DNA from: Salticus scenicus
Lineage: Eukaryota; Arthropoda; Arachnida; Araneae; Salticidae
DNA: 64,000 nt
Direction: 5' to 3'
Assembly (NCBI GenBank): GCA_963930645.1
Contig: OZ005660.1
Span: 240,502,836 to 240,566,835, forward strand
The notes under the pieces are model-generated. The model was not told the origin of the DNA. It made no database searches and saw nothing but the letters and a program-made list of their open reading frames with translations. Positions within the stretch are counted from its first letter, which is position 1. Each line of letters begins with the position of its first letter. Shown piece after piece: positions 11,845-23,854 of this stretch. A program made the position numbers and the translations under genes.

Positions 11845-12566
11845 TAGCCGCCTTCGGCGACCAGCTGGTTAGCGATCCTTGAAAAATCTGACATTACAAA
11901 ACTCCCGCTCGGTTACGCCTTTTCCCGTTTCAGCTCCTACAATAGCTTATTGACATACAGTGCAAATAGATTTATTGAAAACTGTAACTATGGTAAATTC
12001 TCGCTCGATAGCGTTTCAATATCTGAAACCGCCTGTTCGCTCACCGTGTTATGATCTTTGAAAATTCTGACTTTTGCAAAGTCCCGCTCAGTGAAGCCTG
12101 CGGCATCTCATCCCCGTTTTAGAAATTTATGGTTAGTTAATAGTGGTTGGTTTATAAAAATAATAATAATAAATCTGTAAACAACATCATGATACCTTTA
12201 TTACACCTAGCCGCCTTCAGCGACCAGCTGGCTCACGATCCTTTAAAAATCTGACTTTACGAAATTCCCGATCACTGGCGCCTTTTTCTCGTTTCAGGTC
12301 CTACAACAATTTATTGACATACAGTGCAAATACCTTTATTGAAAAGTTTAGCCGTAGTAAATTCCCGACGTGAGCACCTGCGGCGCCCTTTCTCTTCACA
12401 TTTCAATATCTGAAACAGCCTATTCACTCATTGTGTTATGATCTTTAAAAATTCTGACTTCAGCACACCGCTCGGTGGCGCCTTATCCCCGTTCTAGAAC
12501 CTTATGGTTAGTTAATAACGGTTCGTTTATATAAATAATAAATCTGTGAACGACATCATGGTACCT
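11845..12566 (+). repeat. Two tandem ~360-bp units of the CTAGCCGCC repeat
   Basis: Unit 1 (about 11846-12205) and unit 2 (about 12206-12566) share the same ordered blocks: CTAGCCGCCTTC.GCGACCAGC, GACATACAGTGCAAATA, TTTCAATATCTGAAAC, and TTATGGTTAGTTAATA. They differ by many substitutions and small indels, so the duplication is old. Both end in CATCATG.TACCTTTATTA. Confidence 0.78.
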
Positions 12567-12575
12567 TTATTATAG

Positions 12576-12687
12576 TTCCCCTGGGGGACTTTTTAATTTT
12601 TAATAAATTAAAAGGGATCTCGCCAACACGGCAGCAAAAATTTAAAAGTCGCCTTTGGGGTCATTTATTAAAACTGTACCAGGGGAA
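12576..12687. repeat. Small palindromic sequence, possible MITE
   Basis: It begins TTCCCCTGG and ends CCAGGGGAA, with partly complementary interiors (GGGGGACTTTTTAA against TTTAAAAGTCGCC). No convincing TSD was found. It directly follows the 12206-12566 unit. Confidence 0.4.
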
Positions 12688-12689
12688 AT

Positions 12690-13719
12690 ATGAAAACTAA
12701 GTTAACTACATTAATAGTTTCATATTTGACCTTTTGCTAGTCATATCCCTGGTTGAAGATAATTTTCTTATGACTCGCAAAGCTTAATTGCGATGACGAT
12801 ATTACAGTAGTACAAAGAGAGACACCAAAGTAAAAGGGAACTTTTTGTTTTCTCCACCACTATTTGAATACAACTGCACTCGTAATTAGATGGTTTGGCT
12901 ATAAATAAATTGTTTCCAATTAGCGGTGGGAAGGGAAAAAAAAAAAAAAAAAAAAAAAAAAAAACATGGTTTTTTGCGTCAGATTCTCGATTTATGTTAT
13001 TTTTAATTATAAATTTAAATAAAACTTCAATGTATAAATATTTACATAAAATTGAAAATGTCAAAGTAAATAATATTAAAATCAAACTGCAGTTTTGGTA
13101 CCATGAAGCATACTGCACTAAATACGTTGGCATTTTCAATGTTTTGTAAACATTTATATTTCTGTTTAATGTCAAGTCTGGTTATACATTCTAACAGTGC
13201 ACTGTGCTAAACATCTGCTGCTCAAATTTAATAAATAAACTTTGTCAGCAAATACCATAAATCAAAAAAAAAAAAAAAAAAAACATTCGTCTCAGGCTCT
13301 TGGGTTTAAGTAATAGCACAACCCTTTATCAGGTAAAAGAAAATGTATGCACGAGTTTATGAAAGTGCTACTTGTGTTTACTGTCTTTGCCTGATGAAGT
13401 GTTTTACTATAATTTTTATCTAAAACAATTGATTTTTTTTTTCACAATTTATGTTTTATTACAAAGTTTTTCATGTACAGAAATCTTCAAACATTTCAAA
13501 AGACAATCTTTTAAAATTTTATACTTTACTAAAGCTGTACCAAGAATTTCATTTTTAAGCCTTATGGAAGGCAGATGTTTATCAATAAACTCATAAACTA
13601 TGAAAAATATAGTCAGTATAACAGAGAGATCAGTTTTCCATGTACCGAAACTCACACATTAAAGACAATTTTTAGAAGTGTATATTATACTTGAGCTAAT
13701 ATGTTATCAATGAATACTA
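12690..13719. other. AT-rich intergenic DNA with A-runs
   Basis: Long A-runs lie at about 12938-12963 and 13265-13283. The ORFs crossing them (12768-13175 minus, 12895-13149 plus) are low-complexity. No gene is supported. Confidence 0.5.
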
Positions 13720-13830
13720 CAGTCGGCAGCAAAAGTATCCGAGTACTAGCTAATAATTCCGATATCAAAAAAGTACACTTATTACTGTTTCGTTAAATAA
13801 ATCCTTGTCGAATCATGCATGAATGCGAGC
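13720..13830 (+). mobile_element. Tc1-type MITE, left part
   Basis: It starts CAGTCGGCAGCAAAAGTATC after a TA and continues through AAAAAAGTACACTTATTACTG and AATCCTTGTCGAATCATG. The same order appears in the family members at 32182 and 63873. The right half is not recognisable here, so it is treated as truncated. Confidence 0.6.
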
Positions 13831-16635
13831 TACGACTCTTTAAAAAGAGACCCACGGAAGGAACACCATCCAGGCAAAGGGCCCTTGCATAGTCAATTTA
13901 CCATAAAAAACACAACACCCTCCATTATGTGTAATGTTGTGAGGGGGGAGGGGGAGGGAAATCTTTTAAAAAAGATTTTCTTAAATGAAATCTGTTGCAC
14001 AAGTACGAGTAATGAATAAAGTCAGTGAATAAATTGTGAAATTTAAATTGATATGAACAATCAGTGCAACTATACAACGGTTCTAAAGCTATATTTATGC
14101 AAGTTTCAGAGAAAACCATGTAAAACTCCAAGCAGCTAAGATGAATGTGACTTGGGATCAAACCCAACACCTTCTTTCTTCTGGCAGTATCACACACAAG
14201 ATTTCACTTAGCATTTTTACTAGACACAACACAGTCAACTTTTCTGAAAGACAATTAAAAAAGTTTATTACCCGTTGACCTCGAATCTTTCAAAGACCAC
14301 TAATGCGTATTTCATGAACGGCAATTTTTAAAAAAACTAATGGCTGCTTTCTTTTTCAGTTAAAAATATTGGGTAATTTGAATTTTTTTTCTGACAGCAC
14401 TAATGCATAAAATTTAATAGTCTAAATAAATGTCAATGAAATAACACATTACAGTTGAAATTCATAGTAAATAGGGGTTATATAGAGCGTGTGTATGGGG
14501 CTGGGAATATATGTATGATAATTTTTTAAGGCATGAACAATGTGGCCATTAAAATTAATATATATTTAAATGCTTTGGTCTTTTCTTTGGTTGTCTTATG
14601 GCAAGAAGCTACTGCTATTTTTGCCCTTTAAATAATGTATATATATATATTTAATACAGAGTACATAACAAAAACAAATCATTATTTCTTTTATCTACAC
14701 ACTAATGACGGTTAATAACTATTTATAACAGATTGTTTTCAGTTTTAATAAAATTATTACAAAAGATCCATATTGCTTAAAAAAATTATATGCATAACAG
14801 ATATATTATTTTGTTTCCCCTCACATCACAGATAAATTTCAAAACATTATTGGCTAATCTAATTTTAAATTCAAATATGTCCATTAAATCAGTAAATAAT
14901 TCCAAAATTATAAAAATGTCTCGTTAAATTTAAACATTTTAAGGTAAATAATTGGTAAAATTCACAAATTAAATTCACAATAAAATTGGAAAACATATTA
15001 ATAAACGAATAATACAACAATAGAAAGAATGAGATAAAGTATTATTGGGTATGTTAAAACGTCGTAACACGATTGATGCAAAATATAAAACTATACAGCA
15101 AATACTGTATCCGGAAAATATTCATGTTTTAGTTTTAAAGCAATACAATTTATAAGTATTATGAATAAATTATATCATGTCGTGAATTATAATCTTCTGG
15201 AAATTTTACTAGCTTTGTTAATCATATGATTTTTCCCGAAGAAATTGCGATCGACGGAACACTGGTTGTTTTGGTCGAAGGGCCGATCACTTTCTGTTAA
15301 GAAATATGGATCCGTATGATATCCTATCTGTTTATATGGCTTTAAGAAGCTTAATTTTTAAATGTGTGTCTATATTTTCTATCACAACCTGAAATATCTG
15401 CATAAACAGAATTAAATAAAAGCTATTTTAAATATCTATGAGTCAACATACCCATAGGAAACCAATGGTAGCAACCAATGTTTCTGTCAGTTTTTTGCCT
15501 ACCGCTTCCGAGAGTTGAGATGTTTGTTTGCCAACCTGTAACTGCTCTAGGGGCTTACTTTATTCCCATCGAGTTCATCTCGAGATCGAGAGTGACGTCT
15601 TTCGTTATTGTCTGGAAACGATACTTCAATAACGAAGTGTGCAGGATTTGGTACTTTATTCCTCTCGTCCGATAAGTGAATTCGAGATGATATCGACAGT
15701 AAGTCCCTCCCTTCGAAATGACATAACAACGAAGGAGGGGTTACTTTTAGCTTCTTCTTCGCATTTTTTAACCAGAAAAAATAGATAACTATTTTCTGAG
15801 ATTCATAGCGAACGTTAACTGTAATCGGCTTCGGATCGCACCTGTTGTTTGTTGTCGAATTGTTTACAAATTGTATGCGTTTATTATTTTAATAATAATA
15901 GTGGAAAACGTTATTTATGTAATGGGCTTGGTGGTTCCCAGATGTACAAATTATAAAACAGATGTAACCGAACTTAAAAATAAACTAACTTCTTAGATTT
16001 AAAATTTGTACTTTTAATAACAAAAATTTTTAGATACACTTTTTCTTTGTATTTAACATATTAAAGTATTTATATTTTTAATATAAGATGTAATTTTTTG
16101 TGTGTAAGTGCGTTCAGTCTTTATTACATTTTAGCAATGTCATTGCGCCTATTTTAAAGCATGAAGCATGCAAATTTTCTTTCATTTATATGCAAGAAGA
16201 AAATGTATTTAAACTTTGTCAGTCTCAATAGAAACAATAAACTGTAAACAGGAATTTTTTTTTTTTCTAATGCGTTTTTTAATGATCATTAGTTGATTAT
16301 GAATGTATCGTTAAGTTTTTTTATTTTACGTATTGCACTTTTATTACGTAGAAGTTGCTTAATAACATTAATATTTTAAATTAGCCATATTAAAAAATAT
16401 ATAAAACTTAAGAAGGAATGGACATAAGTTTTAAGAATTAATTAAAAAATTAAATTTATTAGAGCTAGTAAATTTAATTGTTCTTATAATTGAACTGAAG
16501 TCAACAAAGGATAATTTTATTTGGTAAAAAAAAATTATTTTTGATTGATGTAGTATTCAGTGGCATTAAATCTTCTGTTACTCTGGTTATTGTTGCATTT
16601 AAAAAAATACTTTGCTATATGTATGTATGTAAATA
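13831..16635. other. Intergenic DNA, no gene recognised
   Basis: This is 2.8 kb of mostly AT-rich DNA. A GC-richer island at about 15540-15740 has CTCGAGATCGAGAG and CGAAGGAGGGG motifs and could be an unrecognised exon or promoter, but neither strand gives an interpretable product. Short ORFs at 15478-15675 (+) and 15547-15729 (-) overlap on opposite strands and are not supported. Confidence 0.45.
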
Positions 16636-16832
16636 CAGTCAAACCTCATTAACATGCACATTGTTAATATGATTTACTTTTACATTAAGCGTTTCCACAA
16701 TCCTCATCAAAATGAATGTTAGTTACTGATAGCATGAACAATTCAAGTACAATTTCATATACTCAAAGTGTACACAAGTACCTATTACTAATTACTGGAG
16801 CACAAAATTTTGTTTGAGATAGAGGTATTCAG
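16636..16832. mobile_element. Short pogo-type MITE
   Basis: It starts CAGTCAAACCTCATTAACAT after TA (16634-16635) and ends GAGATAGAGGTATTCAG before TA (16833-16834). The TIRs are imperfect but share the CAGT..AACCTC / GAGGT..CAG layout typical of pogo/Tigger ends. No coding sequence is present in 197 bp. Confidence 0.5.
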
Positions 16833-16834
16833 TA

Positions 16835-17397
16835 ATTTTTTTTCTTGTACAAGAAGCATACAGACGTGTCTATTTATTATTCCTGCAATTGGTAATTTTG
16901 AGCGTGTAAATATGTGATTTTGAGTTTTTATTTGTGACAATTATAATTCCATACTTATTCAGTATTTTTATTTATTTTTTATTTATTTATTTTTTTTTTT
17001 TTTATGGTGACCCAAACCAATTGTTGCGAGTGTATTGCATTTTATGGTGTTTATCCAAAGTTCTGTAGTTATTACTTTAAAATGCCAGTTCTGTGGTGCT
17101 TTATTATTATAATTAAGAAATAGTTTAGATTTAAAGAAAAACAATTATTTCATCTAATTTCAAGTAACATTAAAGAAAATTATTAGTTACATTAATCATA
17201 ACAATTAATAATATCTAACAAAAGTTGTTTTTATCAATAACAGTATAACGATACGTTTTTAAGTTGAATTAAGAAAGAACGTACATAATTCACATGATTA
17301 CAATTCAAGTTACAATCTAGGAAATTTCAAGAGATCAAACAAAGGTCGGATCCAAATCTGGCAAGTAAAATGAAACAAGTCATAAATTAGCAGTTTT
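16835..17397. other. AT-rich spacer
   Basis: No gene or element ends were seen. A T-rich stretch lies at about 16974-17004. Confidence 0.5.
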
Positions 17398-17399
17398 TA

Positions 17400-18320
17400 T
17401 TGGGAGTACAAATTAATTCGGTCCGTTTTTTTTCGTTAAAAAAACATTTTATTTATTATCAAAATGAAAAAACATGTTATTCAAAGTATTATCCATCGGT
17501 AGCCACAACTTTTGTCCACCTTTCTGGCAATTTTCGGATTCCATCTCTGAAAAATGAGTCCTCTCTGGACGCAAACTATGAATCGAGCCATTCTTGAATT
17601 TCTTCGAAAGAAGTGAAGCGGTGTCCAGCCAAATCGTGATGCATCCGTCGGAACAACCAATAATCAGAAGGAGCAAGGTCTGGCGAATACGGCGGGTGGG
17701 GTGGACCTCCCATTTCAACGTTTCCAAGTAATTTTTAACGACAATTGCCACATGGGGCGCAACGTCGCGCGGTTTCAACTCGTATGGGACCCAATTTCCT
17801 TGCTTTTGAACCATTCCCATTTTTTTTAAGCGCACGGAAATTGCTTGCTGAGTGACTCCCAACGATCCTGCAAGCTCTTGTTGCGTTTGGCACGGATCTT
17901 GATCGAGCAATTCCTCCAATTCGGCGTCTTCGAACTTTTTCGGCTGGCCCGGGCGCTCATTGTCTTCGACACTAAAATCACCATTTTTGAAGCGTCGAAA
18001 CCACTCTCTACATGATTTATCAGATGGCGCAGATTCACCATAAACTTCCACAAGCGATCGATGCGCTTCAGCGGCACTTTTCTTCCAATTAAAAAAGAAA
18101 ATCAAAACTTCCCGCAAATGTTGTTTCTTTAGCACAAAACTCGACATATTGAATGCTCAAAAAACCAATGTTGTTGTATAAAACTCGAAGCTTCGTTGAC
18201 TGAATATGGTTGACAAAGGTCAAACCTTTCTAACAATGCCAAAAACATCTATCATTATTCAGTAAACAAATCAGCCAGAGCCATCTATTGAAAACGGACC
18301 GAATTAATTTGTACTCCCAA
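17400..18320 (-). mobile_element. mariner (irritans-type) element, internally deleted
   Basis: Perfect 30-bp TIRs lie at 17400-17429 and 18291-18320 (start TTGGGAGTACAAATTAATTC). The TA target duplication is at 17398-17399 and 18321-18322. At 921 bp it is well short of the ~1.3 kb of an intact mariner. The coding strand is minus, and the transposase lacks much of its catalytic domain. The perfect TIRs suggest recent activity, possibly cross-mobilised by an intact relative. Confidence 0.93.
17449..18147 (-). pseudogene. mariner transposase remnant (deleted catalytic core)
   Basis: The 232-codon frame begins MSSFVLKKQHLREVLIFFFN. It has the N-terminal DNA-binding region: first HTH ending in SCREWFRRFKNGDFSVEDNE (about residues 44-63), linker ERPGQPKKFED, and second HTH around LGVTQQAISVRLKKMG (about 94-109). 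At about residue 128 (KPRDV) it jumps to APHVA..VKNYLETLKWEV, which in mariners belongs near the second catalytic Asp. Roughly 100 residues, including the first catalytic Asp, are therefore missing. After TLKWEVHP the frame is shifted; PPYSPDLAPSDYW-like coding is visible only in another frame. The product cannot be an active transposase, although the DNA-binding half is open. Confidence 0.88.
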
Positions 18321-18499
18321 TAACTTGTCACTGAAAAATGTATATGAAGTGCCCTAACAGGCACGAAGAGTATCGCATCCCTATCTCACAATTTATTCAC
18401 ATGAGAGTGAGAGGCATTTATAACAGTTTTGATATAGATTAACCAGTACGTTGTTACTTTTAAATTGATCTTTCTCAAATGCTGCGTTTCTGTTTGTTT

Positions 18500-18871
18500 A
18501 CTTTCTCTTACCCATAGGGTCGAGAAAGTATTGTTTTAAGGTCAAATTTTCGAAAGTGAGATTTTGTTATATTTGCATGTTTTGAGGTCTCCTGAATATG
18601 AAAATTATGTTTTTAGCGAATGGTCTCTGTGTGTGTCTGTTATCAGCATATTTCAAGAACAAATACTAGGAGAAATTCCAAACTCGGTATTCTAATTGTG
18701 TATCATATAGGGATGATAAAGTAAGCTTTTCGTTGAGATAAAGCAAATGGTTCGTGTACAGGGACACTCAAAAGTATTCAAATGCATTAACGTCTATGGG
18801 AAAAATTGCAGGTAAGTAGAGTTTAACACCTATAGACTGCACTAAACCAAATGAAACGAATATATATTTGG
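18500..18871 (+). repeat. Dispersed repeat unit flanking the mariner (copy A)
   Basis: The unit runs from CTTTCTCTTACCCATAGGG to AAACGAATATATATTTG. It recurs at 19760-20131 (tandem duplication), more diverged at about 20328-20712, and in reverse at 3000-3250. The interior TTATCAGCATAT block and the GCAGGTAAGTAGAGTTTAAC block are conserved. The mobile class is unknown. Confidence 0.7.
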
Positions 18872-18881
18872 AAACGAATAT

Positions 18882-19580
18882 TGTCCAGCCAAATCGTGAT
18901 GCATCCGTCGGAACAACCAATAATCAGAAGGAGCAAGGTCTGGCGAATACGGCGGGTGGGGTGGACCTCCCATTTCAACGTTTCCAAGTAATTTTTAACG
19001 ACAATTGCCACATGGGGCGCAACGTCGCGCGGTTTCAACTCGTATGGGACCCAATTTCCTTGCTTTTGAACCATTCCCATTTTTTTTAAGCGCACGGAAA
19101 TTGCTTGCTGAGTGACTCCCAACGATCCTGCAAGCTCTTGTTGCGTTTGGCACGGATCTTGATCGAGCAATTCCTCCAATTCGGCGTCTTCGAACTTTTT
19201 CGGCTGGCCCGGGCGCTCATTGTCTTCGACACTAAAATCACCATTTTTGAAGCGTCGAAACCACTCTCTACATGATTTATCAGATGGCGCAGATTCACCA
19301 TAAACTTCCACAAGCGATCGATGCGCTTCAGCGGCACTTTTCTTCCAATTAAAAAAGAAAATCAAAACTTCCCGCAAATGTTGTTTCTTTAGCACAAAAC
19401 TCGACATATTGAATGCTCAAAAAACCAATGTTGTTGTATAAAACTCGAAGCTTCGATGACTGAATATGGTTGACAAAGGTCAAACCTTTCTAACAATGCC
19501 AAAAACATCTATCATTATTCAGTAAACAAATCAGCCAGAGCCATCTATTGAAAACGGACCGAATTAATTTGTACTCCCAA
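18882..19580 (-). mobile_element. Second mariner copy, left end missing
   Basis: This is the duplicated part of the 17400-18320 mariner. It keeps the right TIR (19551-19580) and the N-terminal transposase coding (minus strand, start at 19407) but lacks the left TIR and the transposase C-terminus. The open frame (19407 to 18823) runs past the junction into unrelated sequence and ends in a chimeric tail. It has no matching inverted end, so it is immobile. Confidence 0.9.
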
Positions 19581-20131
19581 TAACTTGTCACTGAAAAATG
19601 TATATGAAGTGCCCTAACAGGCACGAAGAGTATCGCATCCCTATCTCACAATTTATTCACATGAGAGTGAGAGGCATTTATAACAGTTTTGATATAGATT
19701 AACCAGTACGTTGTTACTTTTAAATTGATCTTTCTCAAATGCTGCGTTTCTGTTTGTTTACTTTCTCTTACCCATAGGGTCGAGAAAGTATTGTTTTAAG
19801 GTCAAATTTTCGAAAGTGAGATTTTGTTATATTTGCATGTTTTGAGGTTTCCTGAATATGAAAATTATGTTTTTAGCGAATGGTCTCTGTGTGTGTCTGT
19901 TATCAGCATATTTCAAGAACAAATACTAGGAGAAATTCCAAACTCGGTATTCTAAATGTGTATCATATAGGGATGCTAAAGTAAGCTTTTCGTTGAGATA
20001 AAGCAAATGGTTCGTGTACAGGGACACTCAAAAGTATTCAAATGCATTAACGTCTATGGGAAAAATTGCAGGTAAGTAGAGTTTAACACCTATAGACTGC
20101 ACTAAACCAAATGAAACGAATATATATTTGG

Positions 20132-21700
20132 GGGGGGGGAAGTCCCCCCTCGAGGGGAGTAAATTTTCATGATGGGTGTCTTTCAAAAGAGCTCGCCAAT
20201 ACCTTTAAAAAGAATTGTTTAACCATTGATTTGTGATAATTTAAAATAAAGTTATCGACTTCTTTCATTTTTAACAAAAAAAAAAAAATTTTTTTTAATG
20301 TAATATTGAGAATAAATTCAACTTTTTACTTTTTCTTACCCATAAGGTAGAGAAAGTATTGTTTTTGGGTCAAATTTTCGAAAGTGAGATTTTGTTATAT
20401 TTGCATGTTTAAGGTCTCATGAATACGAAAATCATGTTTTTAGTGGTTGGTCTGTGTGTATGTGTCTGTCTGTTATCAGCATATCTCAAAAACAAATTAT
20501 GGCAGAAAGTTTAACTTGGTATTCCAAATGTGTATCATATAAGGATGCTACACTAAACTTTTCTTTAAGATCAAGCAAATACATCTTATGAATTGTGTAC
20601 AGGGACATTCAAAAGTATTCAAATACATTACGTCTTTGGGGAAAATTGCAGGTAAGTAGAGTTTAACATCTATAGAGTGCCCTGATCCAAATGAAACGAA
20701 TATATATTTTTTGTAACAGAGATAGTCAACTGGGAAAATTTTTTTTGTGTATGTAGGAGCCTTGCCTCTCCCCCCCCTCCCTGGAGGGAAGTCCTTCCTC
20801 GAAGGGAGTAAATTTTCATGATGTGTATCTTTCAAAAGAGCTCGCCAATACCTTTAAAACGAATGGTTGAACCATCGATCTGCGATAATTTAAAATAAAT
20901 GTATCGATTTTTTTTCATTTTTAACCAAAAAATATTTATTTTTTTTTTTGTTATGTAATATTAAGGATAAATTTAACTTTTATTGTTATTATTATTACTT
21001 TTTTTTTTATATTTAGTTTTATACTCTTTCTCTTATATGGAAATCGTCAATAACTTTTTAAAATAATAATTTTAATAAATTATTTTTTAAAAACCGAATT
21101 AAATTCTATTGAAATGCAGGTGCATTAATGAAACGGGAGGGGGGGGGTTGTGGTGGCCAGTAGCCCCCCTGACACAGAACTAATTATCACATAAAACTCT
21201 TACGAAGATTGAATTGTTTAACATAGGTTTACAAAACAGTACTCGTTATCTTACCTCTTAATCTCCAACCTGTATTTATAGTATTAAATTTCAGGGTAAG
21301 AGAAAGTCGTGTGAGTGACACACGAAATTATTTTTTTTTTATATTTAGTGTGATACTACTTCTCTAATATGGAAATCAATATCATAAAAGATAATTTGTT
21401 TCAATATAATTTTAATAAATTATTTTTTAAAAACAGAAATATTTCTTAATAACAGAATTAAATTCTATATAAATGTAGGTGCATTAATGAAACGGGGGGT
21501 TGACGGGGGCTAACGCCCCCCTCACATAAAACTGATTATCATATAAAACTCTTCCGAAGCCTAATTTGAATTGTTTAACATAGGCTTACATAACAGTACT
21601 CGTTATCTTACCTCTTAATCTCCGACCTGTATTTATAGTATTAAAGTTTAAGGTAAGAGAAAGTCGTGTGAGTGACACACCAGATGATTCTTTTTATAGT
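20132..21700 (+). repeat. Nested and tandem copies of the TTACCCATA / GTGAGTGACACAC repeat family
   Basis: 20132-20290 (GGAAGTCCCCCCTCGAGGGG ... AAAGAGCTCGCCAATACC) recurs at about 20785-20935. 20328-20712 is a diverged copy of 18500-18871. A third block at about 21003-21175 recurs at about 21335-21515 (ATTTAGT..ATACT, TAATAAATTATTTTTTAAAA, AGGTGCATTAATGAAACG). The chain TAAGAGAAAGTCGTGTGAGTGACACAC appears near 21297 and again near 21653. Together these form a composite repeat ~1 kb long with partial duplications. No protein was recognised. Confidence 0.65.
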
Positions 21701-22203
21701 GGGTGCAAAAGAAAGTTTGCGCGTTTATTAAGAAGCCAGACAGTTAATAATTTTCTTTGACTGTGAGTTCAGCATTACACCACTACTTATGTTTGGTAAT
21801 ATTTCCTAATATTTTTCAAAATTTATATAAACCATAGTTTCTGAATAGTAGTTTTTTGTAATATTTTTTTTCACAATAAAAAAATAAAATATTACTAAAT
21901 GTAAATGGTATTACTGAAAAAGTTCACAAAAAATTAGCTGATTGACACTTGAATATAACACCAGCCTATTCCCCTATAGCCTATAACCCCACTAGTAACT
22001 ATTCGGTATTCGACCGAATAGTTACTATTCGCTTTGAAAAATATTCGGTATTCGGGCAAAACTGCTATCCGGTGCATCCCTAATATGAATACTTTTATTC
22101 TTTTTTTTTTTTTTTTTTTTTTTTGAGGTGCTTGCATATAATCCTCATGCCACTAAATAATCGCCAATTTTAAATATGAATAATATGGTAAATTTATAAT
22201 TAA
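21701..22203. other. AT-rich DNA with a hAT-like right end
   Basis: Positions 21995-22082 carry ATTCGGTATTCG words and end GGTGCATCCCTAA, the inverted form of the TAGGGATGCACC end of the hAT-like element at 156-1397. The matching left end and TSD were not found, so this is a fragment. A T-run follows at about 22100-22124. Confidence 0.55.
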
Positions 22204-22479
22204 CTAGCAGGCTCTGCCCACTTCGCTGTTCATTATATTGAAATTAATTCTCAAAATGCCATATCATTAATAATAATATAAAAAAAAAAAAGAAAAAAAA
22301 AAATCATTGAAATCAGTCAAAATCCAAGTTAAAGTTCTCGCTACCTTCGGTAGCGGTTTTCCTACTCGCCACACTTCAGAAAATCACTTTACAGTGGATG
22401 TTGCATACACATACCTAACTGACGCATTAAAAAAATCGAGATTCTGAGATTATTTAAAGCACAGTTATATTTTAAAATG

Positions 22480-23640
22480 TGTTTTTTAGCCAACCTCCCC
22501 ACCCCTTAAAGGAAAGGAGGAGGGAATTTCGCAAAATATATTTGTATTATGAGTTAATTACATATAACTGACCCACACAATGAAAATCTTCCTAAGATAA
22601 TTTACTGTAGAATTACCCATTTGTGTTACACAATACATGTTTTCCCCCCGCCCCCTCAGAGGAGGTTGGGTGGAGTTTCACAAAATCACTTTGTAGTGTG
22701 TGTTGAATACGCATATACAGTCCACATATCAAAAATTGCTATTCTAAAATTATTTGGATCAGAGTTAGGCATGGAAACATGTTTTTACCCCCTCCCCCCC
22801 AAACTCTCAAGGGGGGATAGCATGGCATTTCAAATAGTCCCTTTGTATTTTGTGTGCATGTAAAAAAATCGCCTACCTGAGATAATTTGGAGCAGAGATG
22901 ATCTTTAAAGCGTGTTTTTCCCCCACCCCTCGCCTTTAAAGGGGTGGGGGAGGGGAATTTTCACAAAATCCTTGTATAGTGCGTGTTGGGGATATATAAC
23001 CAGCCAGCACATAAAAAATCGCCTAACATAGTTTGGAGCAGAGTTTCGCATGGAAACATGATTCCCCACCCCATCCCCTAGGCGAATAAGGTGGAATTTT
23101 ACAAAATCCCTTAATAGTGTGTGTCTTGATTACGCATAACCAATCGATATATCAAAAAATTGCTATTCTGAGATAATTTGAAGCAGAGTTACTCTTAAAA
23201 GCGTTTTTGGCCCCCTTCCCCGCCGTTGAAAGGGGGGGAGGAGAAATTTCATAAGATCCCTTTATAATGCGTGTTGGAAAAGCATAAACAACCCACACAA
23301 AAAAATTAATCTTATTGAGATAATTTGAAGAAAAGTTATGCTTGGAAACATGCTTTTTGCCCCCCCCCACCCCCCGAGGGGGGGGAATAGGACAGAATTT
23401 TACAAAATCCCTTTGTAGTTATGTGTCTTGAGTATGCATAACCAATTGACATATCAAAAAATCGTTATCCTGAGATAATTTGGAGCAGAATTACTCTTAT
23501 ATTCGTGTTTTGCCTCCCCCCTCCTTTAAAGGGCGGGGGGGGGAGAAATTTCGTAAAATCCCTTTACTGTTCGTGTTGTAGAGGCATAAAGAACCCACAT
23601 ATAAAATTTAATTTTGCTGAGATAATTTGAAGCAATGTAT
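22480..23640. repeat. Tandem array A in the Helitron: ~145-bp units with C/G-rich hairpins
   Basis: About eight units recur near 22490, 22640, 22785, 22915, 23060, 23208, 23355 and 23510. Each has GAGATAATTTG.AGCAGAGTTA, a GGAAACATG-like block, a run of C then AAAGGGGG-type complement, TTTCACAAAATCCCTTT and GTGTGTTG...CATAAC. The C-run/G-run pairs can form short hairpins. ORFs crossing the array are artefacts. Confidence 0.8.
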
Positions 23641-23805
23641 ACTTGGAAACGGGTTTATTGCCTATTGCCTCTTACGCAAAATTTCATTACAATGGGTGTT
23701 GGGAACACATAAATAAGCCACACACTAAAACTTGTAACCTCAGCTCCTATAGATTTGCCCGGACGAATTCAACGCTAAAATGTGGCTCGAATTTGTACCC
23801 TCGTA

Positions 23806-23836
<31 letters not shown>

Positions 23837-23854
23837 AAAAAAAAAAAAAAAAAA
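23806..23854. repeat. Poly(C) directly joined to poly(A)
   Basis: About 21 consecutive C (23806-23826) run straight into about 28 A (23827-23854). The three proline/lysine ORFs over this tract (23643-24052) are homopolymer artefacts. Run lengths may not be exact in an assembly. Confidence 0.85.

Larger units (their letters stand above)
17622..20131. repeat. Recent 1.26-kb tandem duplication covering most of the mariner
   Basis: Copy 1 (17622-18871) and copy 2 (18882-20131) align without gaps at an offset of 1260 bp. I counted only four substitutions, at 18196, 18589, 18696 and 18716 (copy 1). A 10-bp junction insert (18872-18881) separates them; together with the preceding G it reads GAAACGAATAT, which repeats 18853-18863 just upstream. 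The duplicated block includes the mariner's right TIR and 3' flank but not its left 222 bp, so the duplication postdates the insertion. Confidence 0.93.

Noticed and set aside
12768..13175. Opposed ORFs with poly-Phe or poly-Lys
   Set aside because: They cross a homopolymer run, overlap on both strands and have no domain.
18823..18880. C-terminal tail of the second mariner ORF
   Set aside because: Read-through across the tandem-duplication junction into unrelated DNA.
17826..19337. 83-aa ORFs at 17826-18077 and 19086-19337 (minus)
   Set aside because: Shadow frames of the mariner transposase.
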